A stretch of 64,000 nucleotides of DNA from contig WHUX01000118.1 of the NCBI GenBank assembly GCA_015179025.1, positions 104,015 through 168,014 on the forward strand, in the 5' to 3' direction. Under the pieces are notes generated by a model. The model was not told where the DNA came from, did no database searches, and saw only the letters and a list, made by a program, of their open reading frames with translations. The first letter of the stretch is position 1, and the number at the start of each line of letters is the position of its first letter. Position numbers and translations under genes: made by a program. This DNA comes from Terfezia claveryi. Its lineage: Eukaryota; Ascomycota; Pezizomycetes; Pezizales; Pezizaceae. Shown piece after piece: positions 26,401-37,678 of the stretch.

Positions 26401-29400
26401 GTGACAACGGTTGCATGGGATGAGTGGCTAGTGATTCACCCAAATTGGGAATAGATTCAGAGCCTATTTTTACATCACTTGATAGCTACCATTTGCACTA
26501 AGAGAGGTAGGTAGGAGAAGCAAGATATGGGACATTCTTTGAAAATTGGAATGTTACATAGTGAGTTACCCGAGCTGAGCAACCCCTGATCATCATCATG
26601 CATGCGTTGTTGTTTGGATTTGCTGATATTATTTCATTAATTTTACGTACATATGTATAATACATATGTAAGGTCTATCTACAGGTAATTGCGATGAGTT
26701 GCATGTGCATATTACGGGAAGTGCCGTACGCGTAGAGGTAATATAATTAAGCTTACTATTAGAGGCAAGGGTGAGACATTGGACGTTCTGAGTTGGACGT
26801 AGGTGGTCTCGTGACTACAATCTATTGGAGAGAATACGTGAGTTGTCGTTCCAGGTCCAATATATGTGTTTCAGCCCAGATATGCCTTTCGGCTCTGCAA
26901 GAAAAAAAATAAATCATCCTACTTTGAATAGATTAAAGAATCAGCACTATAGAGGTGAGCCTGTAATCAAAATTCTGGATCTGGCAGGTGCACATAGAAC
27001 CACTTCGCCTATTCTTCGAGTTAGGCTGGGATGACAAAACGTGGCTGCCACCTTTTAATTCGTTTTGGGGGCTCAGAAGACGGGACATACCATTCATTAT
27101 CAGTGGGCGCCTCTTCAACTGAAAGCTAACATATATATGTATAAGTATGCTCTGGTGAAAATCCTGTACGTCTCCTGGAAAACATATTTCATTGTATTTT
27201 CCAGTAGATATGGTTGTCCACCAGGGAGAAGAACCTCTGAAATCTGCTCATGTACAGGAGTTTCAAAAAGTCACTGCCCCTCATCATCCGTTGGCATAAT
27301 ACATATACGTATACATGCATGAAACACCAATGAAAGGTGAAATCCATGTATATGTATAACCCTGTCCAATTGCCACTTCAATATCCTAGCTTGCACCAAA
27401 GGTTATATGTACTGTAAGAGCGTTCAAACGTACTCATCTACAGGACATCTTGGTGCATGGTTCATAGGCTTGGCTCTCAGCATGGCTTGCGGTGAGAATT
27501 CTGCACGCTTCCGTCCATGCCAGAGCGCGTGCAAACCTTATTTCAACATCAAGAACAGTCTGGTAATATTTCCTCCAGTTTGTAAACAGCTGTCTCGCAC
27601 ATGCATATCCACCAGTAATATAAACACTGCAAGAGGCAGCAAGCAACTAGATTGATCTATGAGCGAGGGGACGCAGGTTTCTAGGATAATGCATACATAT
27701 ATATCGGATCGGTGATGCTGTATCTCCGGATCCCTGAAGTCAAAAGTCATATTAGGCGGTATTACTTCCACCGTAATCTTACCCCTTCCACGGTACACCG
27801 CATCTTCTTTCTGATTCGGTATAGTTCGTCAGTTTTTGCGAAGGAATGGACCGACAAACGAAGGAGTGTGGGCAGAAAGCTAGGGCGAAGTGGGGACTCA
27901 AAGAGAACTGCAATTCCCCCTGTATAAAGCAGGTACACATTCTGGTCTAGACCACATCACGCCAGTTCGCCCGAATGCGGGCTGCATGCAGCTAATCTTG
28001 AAGCTCCCCACAGGCGAAATTGTTTGTCAATTTACCCAGGCCTTCTCCTCCCATCAACGGCACTCTGCAAATAGTGATAGTTTCTGAAGAGAAGCAAAGC
28101 GGATCAGTTGAATCCAAGCTGTAGAGCGGCCATCTGAGGGTAAGCAAATATGAAGCCCATTATAACTTATTATGCCACTGACGTCGCTGCTATATCTAAG
28201 TACCTCAAGTCCCTTTATCGAGCCCACACTTGAGCATAGATTGGCCCCACTGATACCCAAATAACCTGTAAAGTGTCAGTTACCAACCCATCTGCGAAGT
28301 GCGTCATGCATGCCAGGTAGGAGATCGAGATTTAGAAGCAGTAATATTATAATATATCAATGAAGGTTGTTCTGAGCGTTCCAAATGAATCAAGATTACC
28401 ATCCATCTAGTTTCCGGGTCCCGGCCTCACGCTGAGATTGAGGTACGTAATAACAGTACTTGGACTATAAAACCGCCATGTCGGGGATAGATTATATTAC
28501 GTGTCCAACATTTAACAGGGTTTTCGGAACTAGTTGAGATCTTCCTGGATTCCACTGCCATATCATAGGGTTCGCAGAGTACGGTAAATATTCTCAATAC
28601 TTGATTTTTTTTCCTTCGGCATGGGTATAACAGTGCCTAGTTATCAAAGGTTTAAAGACTTTGATCATGAACAATTGCGAATTCGTATTCGTTACTTACT
28701 GAATCTGTGCAGTTAAGTATCTAAACCCATGAGAGCTCACTAATCAAGGTACTGTACCTAGCTGCCTATGCCTGTTTTTAATTTGCTTAAGATTTATTTG
28801 ATAAGTTCCTGGACTAGACTAATCCCTGCAATAGATAGTCCAGAATCTTATTCTAGTGCAACGGTTTGGGCTGCCAAAGTTGCTAAACTACATATAAAAC
28901 TGAAGTTGGCAGTCTTTCCGGGAGAGAGGACAGCTATGGGGGTTTCGGTAAATTCAACCGACAACTGCATTCAATCGGCAGATCTAGAGGTCTAATTTGC
29001 TTGCATGCATATGGGACGAAACCTAAGGAATTGCTAGGTACTTTATAGATATTACGTTAATGAACCTAGATGCTCACTCCGGAGAACTGATCTACTCTAA
29101 TGCATGGCCAATGTTGTTGAAGAACTGTCTGTTTGGAAACACTACTTTGTACGTATAAGTGTAGCTGCTAATCTACCTGGTCCTCAAGAGCATTCAATGG
29201 TCTGGAATCAAGTTGCATTCGGAGTCGCAAAAACGTTGATTTAGTCTTGAGGATCCTTCAAACTATGGACAGACGTCTGGTTCAGGGTTTCTATGTGTTT
29301 GAGGTGAATTTTCACCGGGACTACAACAAAATCAGGAGCATTCTGCATCTGGAGATGGATGTCATTGACGATTTTCACTACTTTCACTGCCTGGTAGGCT

Positions 29401-30739
29401 CTTGACTAATTTGAGCGAGCTAATCCTCCTTTGACTGCATGGTAAACCTAGCCAGAGTTGAAAAAATATATTCCCTGGATTATAAGTCATAATTCGTGGA
29501 TAATAATATCGAGTACAAGGCCATCAACAAAAGTCGCCTTGATCCGACCCTCTGATCCTTATTCTATACATCCAATCGCCTAAGGCTTACCACTGCAGGA
29601 TCAAAATTGAAATGCGCCTCAATTCATGTGTCAAAATTGTTGAATATACACTCCGAGCTGGGTCGCCTGGAGCCTATCCACATAGCCATCCCGAGCCTAC
29701 ACTTAGTCTCATATGCTTAACCTTATGTTGCTGATCACATACATGCTCATGCTCATGTGGACCTTCATACGAGGGATCATACAGATGAATATATAGCCAC
29801 TGTATTTCGTTCATCTTCAGAGATACATTTGAAATGATATCAATACAGCTCTACATTCTCTGTTCTTCGTGCCTTCCTTCTATGCGTATGCCTCCATTCT
29901 ATGCGTGTTCTTTCTTTCTATGTGTGCACCGGACCCACGATTCGCCGCTCCATTCTCTCCAATAAAAATCCGATAGAGGGCGGTTGATACCTAAACTCCA
30001 GCATAGTACAAGTGTTGGATTCTAATCTACCCCTGCGCCAGCATTATTAAAGACAACTGAAGACAGAGGTGTAAGGCCCCTTAAGCTGAATTACTCCTAG
30101 GTTTTGGGGCAACCAAGCCTTTCTAGTAGAACTAGTTGGTTAGGTTCGTTCTTTAGTAAACTGGACATGATTCATTTATGACACTCTATCTAGCATAAAT
30201 TTAGGCGAAAAGTCAGCTGCGCTGGATGGGGTGCATTCGACCTTACAAGCCTGGTTACGTTTGAAGTTCAGGGTAATAGTGTCTGCAGCGTTTTCCTGGA
30301 GTCAGACAAGTCGGTACCTAAGGATCGAATGGAATATTTGTTCGCAAAATGTGTGCTGAGTATCTTTGAATGAAATACACGGCCTATAGTGGCCAAAACG
30401 ATTTGTTAAAACATGTTCGAAGTCCAAAATTATAGGGTTTTATCACACGGCCTTCTGGAATGGGGAACAAAAACGCCATGAGTAGACGGCATAATGCGGT
30501 GGTGGTATGCTTTTTACAGTTTCCATGCAAGTTTGGATAAAAGATGCCTTTCTTTCTATGAACTCGCGGTTTCCTTGCTATCAAATCGTGGTTCCTTATG
30601 GTAATGACTAGATCCCTCTATAGGTAAAACTACACTAGTGCTCCACATATTATATATATGATATCTAACCAATTTTGGCTTCTACTAGGGGGGTTTAGCC
30701 AGATTCTTGCTATGTGTATCGTTACTAAGCAAATACGGA
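23445..30739. other. Long AT-rich gene desert
   Basis: The first few hundred bases are the catalase promoter and leader. Beyond that I find no supportable gene in about 7.3 kb: open frames are short, start at non-ATG codons and lack motifs. The composition fits decayed repeats, but no terminal repeats were recognised except in the neighbouring 31 kb element. Confidence 0.55.
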
Positions 30740-31600
30740 TAAGTTCCAAAAGTGTCCGGGGGGGGGACCTACAAAAAAGGCTGTAGAGGGCAATCGAGCA
30801 ATAGGTACAAAGAATCTAAATTACAACAACGGGTTTGATAGGTTCTGTAGATCCAAGGTAGGTCATCCCAAGTAATGCCAGCAGCCACAATGTGCTCCTG
30901 TTGATTATGGGGTAGCAGGGGTTTCTCCATTGGTGCCGAGATTGTTCTTTAACAATGCCCAAATATTCTCAATTAAATTGACATCAGGAGAACTGGCAGG
31001 CTAGGGTATCCTACAGATACCTTTTTGCAGTTGCTTCTGCCTCTAAACAGAAATAAGCGGTTGAAGGATGGTATGAGATTATTTGGGAAGAGTAGGAAAT
31101 GGCAGTCGGTGATTTTCAATGACGTTAAACACTTGATTATCCGGTATGAGGAGAAGTTGCATTGTGATGCACAGCGTCTAACGTATCACCAGCTATAAAG
31201 CCATGCAGAATATGTGGGTGGTCGTGGCCGTAGTCGTGGTGCTACTATTAGGGGGTTTGTAGATTGAACTTTATAGTTAATTGTCGGCCGCAATTGGTAA
31301 TCAGGATGTAAAAAGCATCACGCCATTAAATTTCAAGTAATTATAATACAAGTCACATCTGCTGGGTTTGAACGAAAGTTGGGTGATTGGGCTGTGTGGA
31401 AGAAATCGAGAGTCAACTCTGACAAATACATCAAGGGCGTTTGAAAGACTAGGGGCTCGGCCACGCCTATATGTATATGGTGATACAGCATCAGTGCTGG
31501 TTATGGGGTGATGGGTCCATATAAGGCTCTGCCAGGTCGACCACTCCTCCCTGAATTCATGAAATACGAGAATTGAATGCTTATATGTCCTCCTTACAAA
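30740..31600 (-). mobile_element. Tc1/mariner transposase remnant, decayed
   Basis: On the minus strand, bases around 31003-30945 encode a frame reading SSPDVNLIENIWALLK, close to the conserved SPDLNPIE..W block that contains the last acidic residue of the DDE catalytic triad in Tc1-like transposases. About 500 bases upstream a fragment with RRGRAPS resembles the HTH/GRPR region of such enzymes. Many stop codons interrupt the frame (TAA and TGA soon after the block), so the copy is dead. The abundance of TA-rich transitions would fit repeat-induced point mutation. Ends are not defined; no clear inverted repeats were found. Confidence 0.6.
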
Positions 31601-33030
31601 TTGCGGTTGAAAATAAATTTGGTAAGATATCAGCTTTATGGCTATTTATTACGCACTCTCGATCTATGAAAATAAGGCATTCACCAATTGGAGCATATTA
31701 TATAGGTTAAACAAATATTTCATACATGTTTTCATTGCAGTCAAATTCAATTCTTTGTCCAGTCTTTTATGACAGGAAAATTTGGGCAGAGTCCCCATAG
31801 AGCTCCTTGGCGGTAGTCGTCAACGCTTATATCTACCAAGCTACTAATTATGGTACGGTCTTTTTATTACCTAATTCTTTCACTCGACACATCCTAGTCA
31901 CAAGTCACTTGGACGATTAATTGGACGAGAAACGTTTCCAACATGGGTGTGGCGAAGATAAGTAAAACCATCCTCAATTATATCGTTCGACATGTCAGTC
32001 AGGTGGGCACGCGACATATTTTCGTAATTTAACAAGGCACCCAAAATCATATGATCATGAACATGTTTATTAACGGGTACAGCAAAGTCTGCTAATGGTA
32101 CAGTATATAAGCTCTATTCACCCGGCCGTGGTAACATCTCTAGTTGACGCTGGGTGTTTTGGTCGATTGGGCGTGTATCCTCCGTACATCTATTCAAAAT
32201 GTGAGGGAATTTCTTTAATTGGGTTATCTGGTACTTCCATATAACCCGAGATGATGCCTCGAAGGAAAAATGTGGTAAGAAATATTGAACCAGTCGAGGC
32301 AACAGCTTGAGCCATGACCAAATCAGATCTTTTGGAACAATATACGGAACTGGATCTCGAGACATCATGGAGTTGTGGTGTTTAGCGGCTTGTCATATTC
32401 GTGTGGATACTTACGTACATACACACGTGGCTGTGTTAATGACAGATGGGGCCCCGACCCACTCGTTTTATGTACTTAGCGTCGGACCGGGCAGATATTA
32501 TTATTAATTTGCTGAATCCACCCGGGTTTCCGGGTGGCTCTTAATGGTCCGGGACCGCATATGACTAATGAGGTTTAAAAGATAAAAATAAAAATTGCGC
32601 CATGCTTACCGGCCTCGATTAGTTATTCTTACTTATCTTCTCTTTCTTATTCAAATCTAAGGCCAGTCTGCTCTGAACCCGAGTCCTTACGTCGTAGGTG
32701 CGGCATAAATCACCCTTACTGTCGATATGAAATTAATATCGTATTAGCACTCTACTATAACCAGCTGCCATATATGCAATATTGAACTCGATTCAAGACA
32801 CTACCTTTGGCCACAATTATTATTACTTGCCGCGTATTCGGCCCAATGACTAAAACCCCAGCTATGGTGCATGGCCATCGAATGGGGGTCCATGGCCATG
32901 GCTACAGGGAACGTATATCCTCCAAGCCAGGCATATATCCTGATATGATAGCTGTAACATAAACAACAGTATATCATAGAAGCTACACAACAGCCTCGAT
33001 TAGCTTTCACAACCAAAACTATCTCATACT
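31601..33030. other. AT-rich intergenic region with one short dispersed repeat
   Basis: No gene seen. It contains one copy of a short element shared with 56.6 kb (32516-32572) and ends with the promoter region of the RING-H2 gene. Confidence 0.5.
32516..32572. repeat. Dispersed short repeat, copy 1
   Basis: This 57-base segment shares ATCCACCCGGGT, GGTGGCTC, ATGGTCC and GGGACCGCATATGA.TAATG with 56567-56622 in the same order and orientation. It has a GC-rich hairpin-forming core (CCACCCGG..CCGGGTGG) in an AT-rich context. It is a short dispersed element of unknown type. Confidence 0.6.
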
Positions 33031-34662
33031 ATGGAAACAGGGTGGCCTGTAGTCAAGCGTGCACTTGTGCTATTGGATCAGACCACCCATGATTATGCCT
33101 TGTACGATACTATCGTCCACCTCCTCTCCCCACCAAATCACCCAAACATCGTCGCCATGCTTACTCAAGACACTATCGACGCAATTCGCTGGATCTCCGC
33201 TGTGACTAAATTCACTCGCCTCCTTTTATTTTACAGGTATGTGTCAGGAGGTGAACCCCTATTGAAGTACCCCAACGGGCATCGCCTTTCCGTCGCCTAC
33301 GTCTTGGAACAGATTCGAGCGTGGATTTTGTCTGGCCGGCTTCGTCCTTTCGACAAAGAGTTTCACACGTTCGAGGTAACCGAGCGGAGAGCGGGAAAGC
33401 TGCTGAACCCTCAACGGCTAGAGGGTAGGGGTATCCCAGGGCAAACCTCTGAGTACTTCAAACGGAGGATGCGGGAGTTTGATGCGGGGGTCTTGGCCAC
33501 CACAACAGGAGGATATGTGGCTACAGAGGTGATTTATGACATCTTTGTGCGTCGGTGCTCCCTGAAAGAAGGTTCCCGCATACACTGGGCCCTCACAAAA
33601 CAGGTGATGAAATGGCACAATGCTATTCGAACTGACTTACTGGAAATTGGTAAGGTGCGCCCGGAGAACTGCGGCAGGAAGTACGCCGATGGAGAAGGAA
33701 TGGACTGGAAAACCAAGGGCGGGTGGAGGTTGAAGTGGCTTCTGCCGGGGGATATCTTCTTCCCTCCAGACTACGGATGGCGCAAGGTAAAGCCCCAGGC
33801 TGTTTGCGAACCGAAAAGACTTACGAAGATCGGCTTTGCGAGCACAGCCAGAGGCATGGTTCACCAGTATGTCGATTATGAGACGGTTATGGCTAACGGG
33901 TGCAAGTTGGTCACGGAATCTAGGTGTCCAATTTGCGTGTGTGATTGGGAGTCAACTGATATGATTTCGAAACTCCAGTGCGGGCATGTGTTTCACTCAG
34001 AGTGTCTCATTACATGGGCCCTCCCGCGGGCTTTAGGAAACAGTTTTGTTAAACCAACTTGTCCTATGTGCAGGGCTCCTCAAACTATGGAGAGGACATT
34101 CCACCCAGACACCATCCCATTCCGTCAGCCAGGCAATCGCGGAACAGGTTGGTGTTGGGCAGGAAATAACTTATTCAGACACTCACCAGAACACTACTTC
34201 CTTAACAAACAACCTTACAAGGTAAACAAACTCATCCACACAACACTTCAAATGTGGCTGTATGTTCGTGAGATCTACAATCACGGGCGGAGACATTGTT
34301 GGGCAATCCGCGAGCTTGAGTGGGCTCCTAATGTGGAAATTCGACCTTACGGAGGGGCGCTAATCTTAGCCGACGTTAGTGATTGCGATTCACTCCTTGA
34401 TAACATGGACAGTAGAAGCTTTAGCGACGAAAGTCTCGAGGACGAAGAGACAAAATTTAGGTGGGGTGATTATGGATGGGGAGGGATTACAACGGAGTAT
34501 TTGAGAGAGCTGGGGGCTGAGGAGTCTGAGGTGCAGAGGATCGTTGAGTTTCATCCCGGGTTGGCGCCTAGAATTCATAATGAGGCTGGCAGGTTGCCTG
34601 TCAGCCTGGACATTGACAGATGGATGGAATTAATAGATGGTAGCCAGGGCGGTGGACTATGA
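33031..34662 (+). CDS. RING-H2 finger protein, probable E3 ubiquitin ligase
   Basis: Intronless 543-codon frame from ATG 33031. A RING-H2 (C3H2C3) finger lies at residues 299-347: C299-x2-C302-x14-C317-x-H319-x2-H322-x2-C325-x18-C344-x2-C347. RING-H2 fingers recruit ubiquitin-charged E2 enzymes, so an E3 ligase role is likely but the substrate is unknown. The 298 residues before the finger have no domain I recognise; they are rich in Trp, Arg and Lys. The tail after the finger contains an acidic stretch (SDESLEDEETKF). There is no membrane segment or signal peptide, so a soluble protein is expected. It stands alone: both flanks are gene-free for several kilobases and contain transposon relics, and many fungal RING proteins of this lone type are lineage-specific. 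Confidence 0.88.
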   Translation: METGWPVVKRALVLLDQTTHDYALYDTIVHLLSPPNHPNIVAMLTQDTIDAIRWISAVTKFTRLLLFYRYVSGGEPLLKYPNGHRLSVAYVLEQIRAWILSGRLRPFDKEFHTFEVTERRAGKLLNPQRLEGRGIPGQTSEYFKRRMREFDAGVLATTTGGYVATEVIYDIFVRRCSLKEGSRIHWALTKQVMKWHNAIRTDLLEIGKVRPENCGRKYADGEGMDWKTKGGWRLKWLLPGDIFFPPDYGWRKVKPQAVCEPKRLTKIGFASTARGMVHQYVDYETVMANGCKLVTESRCPICVCDWESTDMISKLQCGHVFHSECLITWALPRALGNSFVKPTCPMCRAPQTMERTFHPDTIPFRQPGNRGTGWCWAGNNLFRHSPEHYFLNKQPYKVNKLIHTTLQMWLYVREIYNHGRRHCWAIRELEWAPNVEIRPYGGALILADVSDCDSLLDNMDSRSFSDESLEDEETKFRWGDYGWGGITTEYLRELGAEESEVQRIVEFHPGLAPRIHNEAGRLPVSLDIDRWMELIDGSQGGGL

Positions 34663-34873
34663 GGATGACGAGAAAGATTACTATGAATATAGGTTCTTAA
34701 ATGGCCAAGTAGAGATTGAGAACTGAGAAGGGCATATCAATGGACGATGCCACAAGGCCCCTAACAGATGGTGACGCACTGAAGCGTAGGAATGGTTATA
34801 TAAGTGTGCTGAGATTGCAATGAGTTACTGACTGTTTTTTTTTAGTGATATATGGATCGGCTCCTACAACTGA
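34663..34873. other. 3' region of the RING-H2 gene
   Basis: Short intergenic stretch between the RING-H2 stop codon and the first terminal repeat of the pogo-like element. No feature seen. Confidence 0.4.
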
Positions 34874-35025
34874 CAGTAAACTCTCGATATAAGAATATTG
34901 TCCGACGGAAGGGTAATCGAAGGTGAGGGTAACGCTTCCGAGCTTATATGTTAGGTCTCGGCACGAGCCGGCTCGCGGCAATGTAGAAAGAGAATCAAAT
35001 GAAGTAAAGAAAGAAACTAGCTAGG

Positions 35026-35646
35026 TACTGTGTACTCGCGTTATAAGAAACCGCTCGGGACCGGTAGGGAGTTTCGTATAACGCGAGATTTATTATAACG
35101 CGAGATATATATAATAACTAGAAAATATGATCGAGGTCTGAAAAAACCCGTGTTAGCAGTTTAATGTGTCCTTTGAGCCATGCCTTGCAGACGCTCGATA
35201 GCCCACCTTTCTAAATATAGAAGGGCTTCCAGTTGCTCGCGTTCTGTAAATTGAGATGGGTTTTGAAGACGACAGGGACGAAGATTTTCAAGATCCTCAA
35301 GTGCAGTCTTATATGAGGTATTAGGTACATCTTGAATACTGTCCGGATCGGCATCGGAAAAACACAGGAAGGCTAGCTCGCTGAAAACCGGAATGGGCAT
35401 AAGTAGGATATGGAAAGTGCTTATTTCCAGTGCAACTGGTTGAGAAAAAATTCGGCTCAAATGCCAGACCTCGTTATAAGAAAGTCACACTTTTATATAT
35501 ATTATTAAGCATACTGTATGATTAAGAAACTTTCCTGTAATACGTATTTCTTACTTTCCAATACAAACTCTCGCGGGACCGGAGCTTAGTTGCTTATACC
35601 GCGAGTTTTCTTATATCGGAATTGCTTGTAATACGAGTTCACTGTA
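35026..35646. mobile_element. Inner pogo-like element nested in the outer one
   Basis: The left end reads TACTGTGTACTCGCGTTATA and the right end, reverse-complemented, TACAGTGAACTCGTATTACA; the two align with several mismatches and both are bounded by TA. The left end also folds on itself: 35035-35051 pairs with 35071-35087, 16 of 17 bases. Each end holds a GGGACCGG core. It lies inside the larger element at 34874-36249, which implies a later insertion or a compound structure. Confidence 0.5.
35161..35460 (-). pseudogene. Open frame inside the nested element, possible transposase tail
   Basis: A 99-codon minus-strand frame lies within the inner terminal-repeat element. Its end is charged and helical (LEALLYLERWAIERLQG), which would suit the C-terminal tail that follows the DDE_1 domain in fungal pogo-type transposases, but no catalytic motif is present. 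It may be a residual 3' part of a transposase or an unrelated passenger. Confidence 0.3.
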
Positions 35647-36249
35647 CAGGAGGTATAACATGACCAGAAACAATTCTGGAGGAGGTGAGGAGGGAAGTTT
35701 CTGTAAGATTACGAGGTTATGTAGCGGAGGAATCGTGAAGAGAATTGTGCATGTATATTCAAAATAGATAGCAGAGTTATCTTAGGTATCGCTATAGACT
35801 TATTGCTACGGTCCTAGTACTCTACAGAAAAATCCTTCGCCTTTCCTGGCTCTTTTTATCCTTCGCGACCCTTTCCCAATTGCCTTAATCCGGAATCCCT
35901 GGTCATTCCAAATTGCCTTCTTTCAGTTGCTTACTCCCGTGACCCTTCATGGGTATAAGCGAGAGTTTATTCACAACAGTTTCTGCGTTTGTTTACCTTT
36001 GATTTGTTTTCAAGTTGAGCAGCCTTGATGCATCGACGTTCACCATAAAAAAGCTGTTTTGTAGTATATTTGAGGTTGCTTCTGAATGAAGTTTCTTCTA
36101 GCTTATGTACCAACTATTTAATTAGGTATTCTCATTATAATAATATATTAAGAAACAACTTCCGTAAATCAGAATATTCCTCTATCGAATATTTTCTTAT
36201 TTTGTAATAAAGGGGAGGGGGTAAATATTCGTATATCGAGAGTATACTG

Positions 36250-37345
36250 TAGATATGGACATTATAGATCTTCAATACTTGTGGGACTCTAGAGTATTCG
36301 ACGCCGCAAGTCTAGATATTCCACTGGTAACCCCCGTGCTCATTCCCATTGTACTATTGTGCCTGGTTCTTGTGGGAAATTTTCTATATACACTCCTTGC
36401 ATCGAGACTGACAGACCTCTAGCTTTAAGTTAAACGAGTTCTGTTTTTATTTACGCCTTCTATTTGTAAGCACATTCTGCGGCAGCAGCCATTTGTGGGC
36501 CCTATAGAGTACCAATTCGAGCACCGTCTGAGCCTAATCAGCTAGGGTCCGAAGGCCAAAAGAAAGAAATTCGAAGGGTGGCCTAGACCAATGTTAGTGC
36601 CGTGACCCTCATGTGGGTAAATTATATCATTGCATACTTTGTAGGTGCCGTGAAACTTTGTGAATAAGTACCTGAAACATATATCACTGTACTCACTACC
36701 GGTACAGTCAAAATCTCAGCCGATCTACCCATATTACTACAGTATAGGCTGGATTAGATCTAGGGAAGAGACTCCGGTGATATATTTATACATATAATAC
36801 ACACTACTAAGTACCAAAATAATACCACTACATATATGATGGTCCCAAGTTGAAATTACCATACCACAAGCGTAAACTAGAAGGTAGCAAATGAAACGAC
36901 AAGAAACATTTGAAACGACACCCTCTTAAATTCTTGAGCTTTGTACAAGTCTCTTGAAACAAGCGAATAATTGAATTACCACTGCTGCCCAATCACATTA
37001 GATCTAGACTCTCCTTTGTTCACCTCCAACCCGACAACCCGATACTTTGTATAATGTTTTACGCCTGCCGTTAAAACGTTTGGAACTCTATGGTGTCAAG
37101 ATTCCCACCAGCTATAAATACTTACGTGATATATATAGCCAACCGAATCTCTACTGCCTCAATCCCTAGTAACGCAAGCCTCGGCTTTCATTTTCAAATA
37201 ACCTTCAATTCCCAAGCTGTTGCCTACTGGAACGTCGAGTTATTTCTAGTCTATACGATTTTATACCCCGAACCCGGTAAACTAATAGAAGAATCCAACA
37301 AGTCTAAGCTTAGCATCGCAATCTCCGGCTTACTTGCCTCTAGAA
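36250..37345. other. AT-rich intergenic region
   Basis: No supportable gene. A + frame beginning near 37090 overlaps the small Cys-rich frame that follows but has weaker protein character. Confidence 0.4.
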
Positions 37346-37678
37346 ATGTGCACCCAGGAACAAATATCCTGCACCACCTGCAAACGTCTCACACCCTCAA
37401 CTCTTCACCCCTGCGAAACTCACTGTATCTCCCACAACAGCTCCTTCCGCCGGACCGTGGTCCTCCACGTCCGCAAATGCTATACATGCAAAATCCAGGC
37501 TCCAGGAAGTCTGGTTATACTTCAGCGGGTGGAGGTGCAGATGTGGATGCCAACACTGAACATGAGGGCGACGAGGGGCGTGAGTAAGAACGGATGGAGG
37601 TGTATGGCACAGGGGTATAGGGTTCATAGATTTCCGAGGGAGGCAACGGTGGATGGGGTAGTGGAGACTATTATTTAA
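37346..37678 (+). CDS. Possible small Cys-rich protein
   Basis: A 110-codon frame from ATG 37346. The first half is rich in paired cysteines: C2, C9-x2-C12, C23-x3-C27 and, about 25 residues later, C-x2-C (RKCYTCK), a pattern that could bind zinc. There is no signal peptide. Similar short proteins with CxxC pairs are common and unannotated in ascomycete genomes. The second half is less convincing, and a competing frame overlaps it, so an unseen intron or a false call is possible. Confidence 0.4.
   Translation: MCTQEQISCTTCKRLTPSTLHPCETHCISHNSSFRRTVVLHVRKCYTCKIQAPGSLVILQRVEVQMWMPTLNMRATRGVSKNGWRCMAQGYRVHRFPREATVDGVVETII

Larger units (their letters stand above)
34874..36249. mobile_element. 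Outer pogo/Tc1-like element with 26-bp terminal inverted repeats
   Basis: CAGTAAACTCTCGATATAAG at the left end (34874 onward, 26 bases) matches the reverse complement of the right end (36224-36249) at 24 of 26 positions. Ends beginning CAGT.AACTC with TATAAG are the style of fungal pogo/Fot-type DNA transposons. The right end is followed by TA; the expected TA on the left is not intact. No full transposase frame is present, so this is a non-autonomous or internally decayed copy. A second element sits inside it. Confidence 0.6.
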
